A stretch of DNA of 64,000 nucleotides from Actinorhabdospora filicis. Its GTDB lineage: Bacteria; Actinomycetota; Actinomycetes; Mycobacteriales; Micromonosporaceae. Under the pieces are notes generated by a model. The model worked only from the letters and a program-made list of their open reading frames with translations. It made no database searches and was not told where the DNA came from. The DNA is taken from positions 1,273,379-1,337,378 of the forward strand of contig NZ_BSTX01000002.1 in assembly GCF_030269765.1 (NCBI RefSeq), read 5' to 3'. Positions 16,889 to 25,122 of this stretch are shown one piece after another. The translations under genes were made by a program, and so were the position numbers. Each line of letters starts with the position of its first letter. Positions within the stretch are counted from its first letter, which is position 1.

Positions 16889-18271
16889 ATGCCGACGGAG
16901 ACGAAGGCCGGGCCGGTCATTCCGCGTCCGCGTAGCTCCACGGTGGACGTCCCGCGTCAGCGCGGTCCACGTGGCGGGCCCATCGCCCGGGTCCGCACGG
17001 TGCTGACCGCCTCGGGTGGCGGCACGCCCGCCCGCCTGACGCTGATCCTGGCGATCCTGGCCGTCCTGACGCTCGGTTCGGGCGTGGCGGCCGTCAGCGA
17101 CGTGGTCGGGCGCGACGAGCAGATCACCGACGTCGCCGACGGCAACGGCCGCCTCGGGCTGGCCGCGCTGGAGGTCTACCAGTCCCTTTCGGACGCCGAC
17201 GCCACCGCAGCCGGGGCCTTCCTCGCCGGTGGCGTGGAACGGCCCGAGGTCCGCGCCCGCTACCTGGAGGACGTCAACCGCGCCACCGTGCAGCTGGCGA
17301 CGGCCGCCGCCAGCATCACCACCCAGGACGCCGCCGACGCCGTGGCCGTCCTGTCGGCCGGGCTGCCGGTCTACACCGGCTACGTCGAGACCGCGCGCAC
17401 CCTCAACCAGCAGGGCCTGCCCGTCGGCGCCGCCTACCTGCGGCTCGCCTCGGGCATGATGCAGAACGAGCTGCTGCCGGCCGCCCGCGACCTGCAGAAG
17501 AACGCCACCACGCAACTGGGCGAGACCCAGGACTCGGCGAGCCTGTGGCCCTTCATCACCATCGTGCTGGCCGTGGCGACCCTCCTGCTGCTCGCCTACA
17601 CCCAGCGCGACCTGGCCAAGCGCACCAACCGCGTGTTCAACATCGGCCTGCTGACCGCCACCGGCGCGGTCCTGGTGCTGCTGCTGTGGACCGGCGCGGC
17701 CTCGATCCTGGCGGCCTCGCACATCTCCTCGGGCCGCGAGAACGGCTCGGCGCAGATCGAGCGACTCGCCGAGGCCCGCATCGCCGCCCTCCAGGCCCGC
17801 ACCCAGGAGGCCGTCACGCTCATCGCACGCGGCGGCGACGCGGCCACCAAGGCCGAAGAGAGCTACGTGACCCAGATGAACGCCCTGTCCGGTGACCAGG
17901 GGCTCCTGGCCAAGGCCGTCGCGGCCAACGCCGACCCGGCCCTCAAGGACGTCCTCTCCGGCGCGCAGACCACCCTCAACGCCTGGATCGACACCCACAA
18001 GAAGCTCCACCAGGCCGACGTCCTGGGCGACTACAACACCGCCGTCGCGATGGCCCTCGGCGAGAAGGACGGCGAGGCCGGGAAGCTGTCCCGCGACCTC
18101 GACCAGGCCCTGGCCAAGGCCATCGACGCCGCCGGGAAGCACTTCCACGAGCAGACCACGAGCGCCCGCAACAGCCTCACCGGCGCCGGGATCGGCGCGG
18201 GTCTCCTGTCCCTCATCGCGCTGGCCGCCGCCACCCGCGGCCTGCAGCGACGTATTGCGGAGTACCGATGA
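16889..18271 (+). CDS. GlnX-like four-TM membrane sensor
   Basis: A 460-residue membrane protein: Arg/Pro-rich cytoplasmic N terminus, TM1 about 50-70, an extracytoplasmic helical domain about 71-218, TM2 about 219-238, a short cytoplasmic loop, TM3 about 249-276, a second extracytoplasmic helical domain, and TM4 about 430-450. The duplicated TM-domain-TM form and its position before a GlnH-like lipoprotein and PknG match mycobacterial GlnX, which reports amino-acid binding by GlnH to PknG. ATG 16889 is chosen over TTG 16886 because GGGAGG ends five bases before it. Its stop overlaps the next start (ATGA). Confidence 0.8.
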   Translation: MPTETKAGPVIPRPRSSTVDVPRQRGPRGGPIARVRTVLTASGGGTPARLTLILAILAVLTLGSGVAAVSDVVGRDEQITDVADGNGRLGLAALEVYQSLSDADATAAGAFLAGGVERPEVRARYLEDVNRATVQLATAAASITTQDAADAVAVLSAGLPVYTGYVETARTLNQQGLPVGAAYLRLASGMMQNELLPAARDLQKNATTQLGETQDSASLWPFITIVLAVATLLLLAYTQRDLAKRTNRVFNIGLLTATGAVLVLLLWTGAASILAASHISSGRENGSAQIERLAEARIAALQARTQEAVTLIARGGDAATKAEESYVTQMNALSGDQGLLAKAVAANADPALKDVLSGAQTTLNAWIDTHKKLHQADVLGDYNTAVAMALGEKDGEAGKLSRDLDQALAKAIDAAGKHFHEQTTSARNSLTGAGIGAGLLSLIALAAATRGLQRRIAEYR

Positions 18272-19320
18272 TGGGAGCACCGATGACCCGCGCGCGACGT
18301 CGCGTCCTAGCGGCCACCACCGCCGTCCTGACCGCCCTGGCGCTGGCCGCCTGCGGCATGGCGACCACGCCGGAGCTGCCCGCCGGTGACGCCCGTCCCC
18401 CGATGCCCGTCGGCGTCCAGGACCCCGCCGTGCTCCCGGAGGCCAAGCCCGCCGCCGAATGCACCCCCGCCGCGCGCCAGAGCTTCGCCCCCGCCAACGG
18501 CACCGCCATCCCCGACGGCTCCTCCATGGCCAAGATCAAGGCCAACGGGAAGCTCGTGGTCGGCGTCGACCAGAACACCTACCTCTTCGGCTACCGCGAC
18601 CCCGCCACCGGCAACCTCACCGGCTTCGACGTCGAGATCGCCCGCCAGATCGCCAAGGCGATCTTCAAGAGCGACGACCCCAAGTACATCCAGTTCAAGA
18701 CGATCACCTCCAAGCAGCGCATCGACTTCGTCAAGAACGGCGACGTCGACATGGTCGTGCGCACCATGACCATGACCTGCGACCGCTGGAACGACGTCTA
18801 CTTCTCCAGCGAGTACCTGACGGCCGAGCAGCTCATCCTCACCAAACGCGACCCCGCCGACCCCGGCAAGAAGCCGATCCAGAAGCTGTCGGAACTGGGC
18901 GGCAAGCGGGTGTGCGCCACCATCGGATCCACCTCCATCAACCAGATCGCCGCCGAGCCGTCCAAGCCCGTCGCCGTGGCCGCCCTGGAATGGACCGACT
19001 GCCTGGTGATGCTCCAGCAGGGCACGGTGGACGCCATCTCCACCGACAACACCATCCTCGCCGGGTTCCAGGCCCAGGACCCCAACCTGGTCCTTTCCGA
19101 CGAGCCCATCAAGCAGGAGCCCTACGGCATCGCGATCAACAAGGAGCGCAAGGACCTCGTCCAGTTCGTGAACGCCGTCCTGGAGCAGATCCGCGCCGAC
19201 GGCACCTGGGCCGCGATCTACGCCGACCCCAGCAGCCCCTTCGACGAGAAGAAGAAGGGCCCCTCGCTCGCCACCATCTTCGGCGCCGCTGGCCCTCCCG
19301 CCCCCCAGTACGGCCGGTAG
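18268..19320 (+). CDS. GlnH-like amino-acid-binding lipoprotein
   Basis: A 350-residue family 3 extracellular solute-binding protein. A lipoprotein signal with lipobox LAAC (Cys29) follows an Arg-rich n-region. The mature part has the conserved NGKLVVGVDQNTYLFGYRD strand, GFDVEIARQIAKAIF, and RIDFVKNGDVDMVV of glutamine/glutamate/aspartate binders. No permease or ATPase gene accompanies it, so it is probably a sensor component of the GlnX-PknG pathway rather than a transporter part. ATG 18268 couples to the GlnX stop; ATG 18283 with GGGAG upstream is an equally credible start and would give a tighter signal peptide. Confidence 0.87.
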   Translation: MMGAPMTRARRRVLAATTAVLTALALAACGMATTPELPAGDARPPMPVGVQDPAVLPEAKPAAECTPAARQSFAPANGTAIPDGSSMAKIKANGKLVVGVDQNTYLFGYRDPATGNLTGFDVEIARQIAKAIFKSDDPKYIQFKTITSKQRIDFVKNGDVDMVVRTMTMTCDRWNDVYFSSEYLTAEQLILTKRDPADPGKKPIQKLSELGGKRVCATIGSTSINQIAAEPSKPVAVAALEWTDCLVMLQQGTVDAISTDNTILAGFQAQDPNLVLSDEPIKQEPYGIAINKERKDLVQFVNAVLEQIRADGTWAAIYADPSSPFDEKKKGPSLATIFGAAGPPAPQYGR

Positions 19321-19330
19321 CGGCCACGCC

Positions 19331-20509
19331 ATGAACCTGGAGGACATCGACGGCGAGCTGCGCAGGCACGAGCACGCGCGCCGCAAGATCGCCGAGGACC
19401 TCTACGCCCTCGACAACCACCCCGCCCGCGCGTTCCTGCGCGACGGGGACCTCACCGGCGAGACCAGGGCCGTCGCCGGTGACACCGACGCGCGCATGAG
19501 CGCCCTGTGGTCGCAGTTCACCTCCCTGGGCGCCGCCCTCGACCGCGCCAAGGACGTCCGCGCCACCCGGCCCAAACCCGGCGACGCCGCCGCGAGCGAA
19601 CTCGCGCTGATCCTCACCGACGAGGTCGTCTCGCTCACCGCCGACGGCCACAACCCGGCCGAGACCGGCGCCGAGGTCACCGAACGCGTCACACTCGCCG
19701 AACTCACCAGCCGCATGAACGTCTCCACCGGCGCGGTCAAGGCCGCCTACAAACGCGTGGACGACGCCTGCGCCACCGTCGCCGACCGGCTCGCCGCCCT
19801 CACCGGCGCCATCGACGACGCCGAACGCCTCGCCGAGCTGCTCGGCACCGGCGACGACGCCGGACTCCCCTCGCTGCAACGCGAACTGACCACCGCGCGC
19901 GCGGCCACCCTCGCCGACCCCCTCGACGCGGGCGCGCTCGCCACCCTCGACCACCTCACCGCGCGCGTGACGCCCGTCCTGGACGCCCTCGCCGAACTCG
20001 ACCGGCTCCGCACCGGCCTCCCCGAGGCCCTCCTCGAACGCCGCACCGCCATCGCCGCGCTCGCCGAGGCCGAACGCGAGGCGTCCGAGGGCGCGGCGGT
20101 GGCCACGGTGAAGATCGCCGACGTGCGGCTGCCGCCGCTGGTGTCGCGAGCGCCCACGCTGCGGCAGGAGCTGTCCGACGTCCGGCGGCTGGCCGCCGCC
20201 GCGCGCTGGGGGCAGGTGCGCGCCCGGCTGTCGGCCGTCGACGCGGCCGTGGCCGCCGCGACCGCCGTCGCCGAGGAGCTGCGGGAGACCGCCGCGGCGC
20301 TCATGGAGCGCCGCGCGGAGCTGCGCGGCCGGCTGACGGCCTACCAGGCCAAGGCGGGACGGGTGGGCGCCGCCGAGCGCGCCGACGTCACCGCGACCTA
20401 CGAGACGGCGCGGGCCCTGCTGTGGACCGCGCCCTGCGACCTGCGCGCGGCCACCCGCGCCGTGCGGGAGTTCCAGAAGGCGCTGCTTTCCAGCGAGGAG
20501 ACGGCATGA
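19331..20509 (+). CDS. helical cytoplasmic protein of the PknG operon, unknown function
   Basis: A 392-residue soluble protein, almost wholly alpha-helical by composition (Ala/Glu/Arg/Leu-rich, heptad-like stretches). There is no signal peptide, TM segment or recognised domain. The first 20 residues are charged (LRRHEHARRKIAEDL). Several helical repeats run to the C terminus, with one short Val/Leu-rich break near residues 255-270. It starts 10 bases after the GlnH gene and its stop overlaps the PknG start (ATGA). Its conserved-looking place between the sensor pair and the kinase suggests an adaptor linking membrane sensor to PknG. That role is inference. Confidence 0.78.
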   Translation: MNLEDIDGELRRHEHARRKIAEDLYALDNHPARAFLRDGDLTGETRAVAGDTDARMSALWSQFTSLGAALDRAKDVRATRPKPGDAAASELALILTDEVVSLTADGHNPAETGAEVTERVTLAELTSRMNVSTGAVKAAYKRVDDACATVADRLAALTGAIDDAERLAELLGTGDDAGLPSLQRELTTARAATLADPLDAGALATLDHLTARVTPVLDALAELDRLRTGLPEALLERRTAIAALAEAEREASEGAAVATVKIADVRLPPLVSRAPTLRQELSDVRRLAAAARWGQVRARLSAVDAAVAAATAVAEELRETAAALMERRAELRGRLTAYQAKAGRVGAAERADVTATYETARALLWTAPCDLRAATRAVREFQKALLSSEETA

Positions 20510-22779
20510 ACCAGTGCGTCCACCCGGGCTGCCGGGGCCAGTATGAGGCCGACGGCTACTGCAACGAGTGCGGGCGCGTCCGGCCCGACGCCGTCGCCGC
20601 CGCGCTCAGCCCGGCGGTGCCCACCGGGCCGGTGAGCGCGCCGATGAGCGCGCCCATGACGGCGTCCCAGACCATGCCGAGCACCCGCACCACGCGCGGC
20701 ACCCGCTCGATGCGGGCCGGGACGCGGGAGATCGACATCCCGTGGGTGCAGCCGCGCAATCCCTCCGAGGTCATCCCGGACAACCCGGTGGTGCCCGAGG
20801 GGCACCGCTACTGCCACAAGTGCGACAAGCCCGTCGGCCGCACCCGCGACGACCGGCCGGGACGCACCGAGGGCTTCTGCCCGCACTGCCGGACGCCGTT
20901 CTCGTTCGTGCCCTCGCTGCGGCCCGGGGACGTGGTCAACGACCGCTACGAGGTCCTCGGCGCGCTCGCGCACGGCGGCCTGGGCTGGATCTACCTGGCG
21001 CGCGACCGGCACGTCAGCGATGACGTCTCCGACCGCTGGGTGGTCCTCAAGGGCCTGATCAACACCACCGATCCCGAGGCGATGGCCGTCGCGATCGCCG
21101 AGAAGCGGTACCTGGTCGGCATCGACCACGCCGCGATCGTGGAGATCTTCGACTTCACCCGGCACGCCGATCCCGTCACCGGCGACCCGCTCAACTACAT
21201 CGTGATGGAGTACGCCGCCGGGCAGTCCCTGCGCGACCTGCGCCGCGACCACCGCGACGCCGCCGGCAAGCACGTCCCGCTGCCGCTGGCGCAGGTCCTG
21301 GCCTACGGCGCCGAGATCCTGCCCGCCATGGGCTACCTGCACGAGCAGGGCCTGCTCTACTGCGACTTCAAGCCGGACAACGTCATCCACGTCGGCCAGC
21401 AGCTCAAGCTGATCGACCTGGGCGCGGTCCGCCGCATCGACGACACCGTCTCCCCCATCTACGGCACGCCCGGCTACCACGCCCCCGAGATCGGCGAGCG
21501 CGGCCCGTCGGTGGCCAGCGACCTGTACACCGTGGCGCGGTCGCTGGCGGTGCTGTCCTTCGACTTCCACGGCTTCACCAAGCAGTTCCGGCACACGCTG
21601 CCGGCGCGGAGCGAGGTGCGGCTGTTCGCCGAGCACGAGTCGTACCACCGGCTGCTGCTGCGGGCGACGCATCCCGATCCGTACAACCGGTTCGCCACCG
21701 CCGAGGACATGCGCGAGCAGCTCATGGGTGTGCTGCGGGAGACGCGCGCGGCGGAGGAGGGCAAGCCGCACCCGTCGCTGTCGACGTGGTTCACCCCGAC
21801 CCGGCGCAGTTTCGGTGTGGAGCTGGGGCGGGTGGTCAACTCCGACGCGAGCGGGCCGCAGGGGGCGTCGGGGGTCGACGCGGCGGTCGATTTCACGCAG
21901 GTCGTCCCGGCGCTGCCGATCCCGCAGGTGGACTCCTCCGACGCGGGCGCGGGCTACCTGGCGACGCTGACCGCGCCGACGCCGGAGGGCCGCATCGCGG
22001 CGTTGCGGGCGGCACCCGTGCGCAGCCCGGAACTGCGGCTGCGGCTGATCCTGGAGCTGATCGAGGACGGCCGGGTCGCCGAGGCGCGGCTGGAGCTGGA
22101 CGCCTACGCCAAGGACGAGCAGGACGACTGGCGCGCCGACTGGTACCGGGGCATGGCCGCGATGCGCGCGGGTGAGCCGACGGTGGCGCGCACCCACTTC
22201 GACCGGGTCTACAGTGAGCTGCCCGGTGAGCTGTCGCCGAAGCTGGCGCTGGCGGCGGCGAGCGAGTGGGCGGGCGACCTGGCGGGCGCCGAGCGCTTCT
22301 ACGGCCTGGTGTGGAACACCGATCACGCGTTCGTCTCCTCGGCGTTCGGGCTGGCGCGGCTGCTGGCGCGGCGGGGCGAGCGCGACGCGGCGGTGGCGGT
22401 GCTGGACAAGGTCCCGCACTCCTCGGCGCAGCACACCACCGCGCAGGTGGCCGCGATCCGGGTGCTGCTGTCGGCGCCGGTCACGCAGCTGACGGTGGAG
22501 CACCTGCGCACGGCCGCGACGCGGCTGGAGGCCGTCGATCTGGACGAGCGGCGCGCGGTGGTGGCCGCCGAGGTCCTGCACACCGCGCTGGAGTGGCTGC
22601 GGGCCGCCGGGCGCGGTGAGCCTGGCGCGCGATTGCTAGGTTGGCCCGTCGACGAACGCGGTCTGCGCTTCGGCCTGGAACACTCGTATCGTGACCAGGC
22701 GCGAACCTGCGCCGACCAGACGCGGCGGATCGCGCTGGTGGACCGCGCCAACCGGATACGACCGAGGACCTGGACGTGA
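20506..22779 (+). CDS. pknG: serine/threonine protein kinase PknG
   Basis: A 757-residue soluble kinase with PknG layout. An additional N-terminal zinc ribbon (C4, C9, C19, C22) precedes the rubredoxin-like metal site (C103, C106, C125, C128). The kinase domain follows: glycine loop GALAHGGLGW about 152-161, Lys182 of WVVLKG, catalytic YCDFKPDN (Asp287) in place of HRD, and DLG (Asp304) in place of DFG, as in PknG. C-terminal TPR helices cover about 490-740. In mycobacteria PknG phosphorylates the FHA protein GarA and controls 2-oxoglutarate/glutamate flux. The start overlaps the helical protein stop, and its stop overlaps the PP2C start (GTGA). Confidence 0.93.
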   Translation: MNQCVHPGCRGQYEADGYCNECGRVRPDAVAAALSPAVPTGPVSAPMSAPMTASQTMPSTRTTRGTRSMRAGTREIDIPWVQPRNPSEVIPDNPVVPEGHRYCHKCDKPVGRTRDDRPGRTEGFCPHCRTPFSFVPSLRPGDVVNDRYEVLGALAHGGLGWIYLARDRHVSDDVSDRWVVLKGLINTTDPEAMAVAIAEKRYLVGIDHAAIVEIFDFTRHADPVTGDPLNYIVMEYAAGQSLRDLRRDHRDAAGKHVPLPLAQVLAYGAEILPAMGYLHEQGLLYCDFKPDNVIHVGQQLKLIDLGAVRRIDDTVSPIYGTPGYHAPEIGERGPSVASDLYTVARSLAVLSFDFHGFTKQFRHTLPARSEVRLFAEHESYHRLLLRATHPDPYNRFATAEDMREQLMGVLRETRAAEEGKPHPSLSTWFTPTRRSFGVELGRVVNSDASGPQGASGVDAAVDFTQVVPALPIPQVDSSDAGAGYLATLTAPTPEGRIAALRAAPVRSPELRLRLILELIEDGRVAEARLELDAYAKDEQDDWRADWYRGMAAMRAGEPTVARTHFDRVYSELPGELSPKLALAAASEWAGDLAGAERFYGLVWNTDHAFVSSAFGLARLLARRGERDAAVAVLDKVPHSSAQHTTAQVAAIRVLLSAPVTQLTVEHLRTAATRLEAVDLDERRAVVAAEVLHTALEWLRAAGRGEPGARLLGWPVDERGLRFGLEHSYRDQARTCADQTRRIALVDRANRIRPRTWT

Positions 22780-23777
22780 CAGCTACGACGATGCACTGCC
22801 CGGCCTGCGACCTCCCCGCCGAGGACGCCTCGCAGTGGTGCGAACGATGCGGTGAGGCCCTGGAGGCGCGGACGGTCGAGACGGCCGTGGCGCCACCGGC
22901 GCCGCGCTGGCTGTCGACGGCCGCGAACCTCTCGGCGTGCCTGCAGTGCGGGCGGCCGGAGACCACGCCGGACGGGTTCTGCGTCCACTGCGGGCAGCGG
23001 CGGTCGCCGAACTCGATCCGTTCGGCGCTGGACCTGGGTCCGGTCGCCGGGTGCACCGACCGGGGGCCGCGCCGCAAGCGGAACGAGGACGCCCTGGCGA
23101 TCGGGCGGTTCGGGAACACCACCGTGGCGGTGGTGTGCGACGGGGTGGCCTCGGCGACGCAGTCCGACGACGCCGCCCTGGCCGCGACCGAGACCGGCAT
23201 CCGGGTGGTGCTGGACGAGCTGGCGGCGGGCAAGCCGTCGGGTTCGGCCGCGCACATCGGCCTGGCCGAGGCAGCTCAGGCGGCGGCCGCGGTGGGCGTG
23301 TCCTACGCCCAGAACCCCCCGGCGTGCACCTATGTGTCGGCGATCGTGTCGCCAGGCGAGGTGACGATCTCGTGGGTGGGTGATTCACGGATCTACTGGT
23401 GGTCGGCCGATTCCATCGGCTGCCTGACCGTCGACGACTGCCTCGCCGGCCGCCTGGCCGCGCAGGGCGTCCCCGGCGACGATCCGCGCTACCAGCACAA
23501 GCACGCCTACGCACTGGACCACTGGCTGGGCGCCGATTCCCCGGCCCTCGACCCGCACGTCGAGACGTTCGTCCCGCCGGGCCCCGGCCTCCTGGTCGTC
23601 TGCAGTGACGGCCTCTCCCGCTATCTCCCGCAGCCCGCCGATCTGGCGCTGACGCCCATGGGCGATCCGGCGACGACCGCGCAAGCATTGGTGCAGCGCG
23701 CCATCGACGCCGGCGGCGTGGACAACATTTCCGTGGCGGTACTGGCCTATCCCCCTGTCGAGGACGGAGAGCGATGA
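22776..23777 (+). CDS. PP2C-family Ser/Thr phosphatase with two N-terminal zinc ribbons
   Basis: A 333-residue protein. Two CxxC...CxxC zinc ribbons (C8, C11, C22, C25 and C55, C58, C69, C72) precede a PP2C/PPM catalytic domain from about residue 88. Metal-binding motifs are visible: RKRNEDA (Asp105), CDGVAS (Asp122), GDSRIYW, CSDGLSRYL and VDNISVAV (Asp). The enzyme removes phosphate from Ser/Thr using Mn or Mg. GTG start 22776 overlaps the PknG stop, and its own stop overlaps the VWA start. It is the natural antagonist of PknG in this operon. Confidence 0.9.
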   Translation: MTATTMHCPACDLPAEDASQWCERCGEALEARTVETAVAPPAPRWLSTAANLSACLQCGRPETTPDGFCVHCGQRRSPNSIRSALDLGPVAGCTDRGPRRKRNEDALAIGRFGNTTVAVVCDGVASATQSDDAALAATETGIRVVLDELAAGKPSGSAAHIGLAEAAQAAAAVGVSYAQNPPACTYVSAIVSPGEVTISWVGDSRIYWWSADSIGCLTVDDCLAGRLAAQGVPGDDPRYQHKHAYALDHWLGADSPALDPHVETFVPPGPGLLVVCSDGLSRYLPQPADLALTPMGDPATTAQALVQRAIDAGGVDNISVAVLAYPPVEDGER

Positions 23778-25099
23778 TGCAGCAGGCACCGAACTTCCAG
23801 CTTGAGGTTGACCACAACCCCTACCTGGCCGCCGGTGCCCGCGTCGTCGACGCCATCCTCACCGTCACCGCCGCCGAGGGCACCGGCGCGGTCGTGGCCG
23901 CCCCGTCCGGGTCGGCGTCGATGGCGCAGGTCATCATGGTCGACTGCTCGGGCTCGATGATCGGGAAGAAGATCGTGGAGGCGCGCCGCGCGGTCGCCAG
24001 CGCCGTCGACACCCTCCGCGACGGGACGCCCTTCGCGATCGTGGCCGGCACCGACAAGGCGTTCATGGGCTACCCGAGCGACATGCGGCTGGTACCGGCC
24101 AACGCGCAGACCCGCGCGGCGGCCAAGTCGGCGGTGGAGCGGCTGAGCGCCTTCGGCGGGACCGCGATCGGCTCGTGGCTGCGGCTGGCCGGGAAGCTCC
24201 TGGCCACCAGCGACGCCGAGGTCAAGCACGGCATCCTGCTCACCGACGGCGACAACCTGCACGAGACGGCCGCCGAGCTGGACACCGTCCTGGCCGAGAA
24301 CACCGGTTCCTTCACCTGCGACGCGCGCGGCGTGGGCAAGGAGTGGAAGCACGAGGTGCTCCTGAAGATCTCCTCGGCGATGCTCGGCACCGTCGGCGGG
24401 CTGGAGGACCCCTCGCACCTGGCCGGTGACTTCCGGGCGATGACCGAGAACGCGATGGGCAAGACCCTCGGCAACGCCACCCTGCGCGTGTGGTCGCCCG
24501 CCGGGGCCCGGATCCGCCTCGTCAAGCAGGTCACGCCCACCATCGAGGACCTCACCGACCGCGTGGACCAGGTCAACCCCCGCACCGGCGACTACCCGAT
24601 CGGCGCGTGGGGCCCGGGCGAGACCCGCGACTTCCACGTGTGCCTGGAGATCCCCGTCGGCGAGGTCGGCGAGGCGCCCCGCCTGGCCACCCGCCTCAAG
24701 ATCACCGCCGGTGAGACCACCCTCGCCGAGCACACCGTCACCGTCGAATGGACCGACGAGACGACCCTGTTCACCGAGATCAACCCGCGCGTCGCGCACT
24801 ACACCGGCCAGGAGGAACTGGCCACCGCCATCCTCCAGGGCGTGGCCGCGTTCAAGAACGACGAACGCGAACTGGCCACCGAGAAGCTCGGCCGCGCCGT
24901 CGCGCTGGCCACCGAGTCCGACCACACCCAGGCCCTGGCCGCCCTGGGCAAGCTCGTCGAGATCGAGGACGCCCCGACCGGCACCGTCCGCCTGCGCTCC
25001 GACGCCAAGAGCATCGACGTGGAGATGGCGGGCGTACGGTCGACCACGACCGTCGCCCTCAGACGCCGCGCCGAAGACGACGACGCCACCGACGCCTGA
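23774..25099 (+). CDS. von Willebrand A (VWA) domain protein
   Basis: A 441-residue soluble protein. The VWA domain occupies about residues 50-230 with a complete metal-ion-dependent adhesion site: DCSGS (Asp57, Ser59, Ser61), FGGT (Thr130) and LLTDGD (Asp158). A beta-rich middle section (about 240-340) and a helical C terminus with ATEKLGRAVALA follow. It has no signal peptide, so it acts in the cytoplasm, probably as an Mg-dependent scaffold. The start ATG 23774 overlaps the PP2C stop; ATG 23777 is an alternative. Its target is unknown, but the operon places it with PknG signalling. Confidence 0.9.
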   Translation: MMQQAPNFQLEVDHNPYLAAGARVVDAILTVTAAEGTGAVVAAPSGSASMAQVIMVDCSGSMIGKKIVEARRAVASAVDTLRDGTPFAIVAGTDKAFMGYPSDMRLVPANAQTRAAAKSAVERLSAFGGTAIGSWLRLAGKLLATSDAEVKHGILLTDGDNLHETAAELDTVLAENTGSFTCDARGVGKEWKHEVLLKISSAMLGTVGGLEDPSHLAGDFRAMTENAMGKTLGNATLRVWSPAGARIRLVKQVTPTIEDLTDRVDQVNPRTGDYPIGAWGPGETRDFHVCLEIPVGEVGEAPRLATRLKITAGETTLAEHTVTVEWTDETTLFTEINPRVAHYTGQEELATAILQGVAAFKNDERELATEKLGRAVALATESDHTQALAALGKLVEIEDAPTGTVRLRSDAKSIDVEMAGVRSTTTVALRRRAEDDDATDA

Positions 25100-25122
25100 G
25101 CCAGCCTGGAGCACCGATCCCC

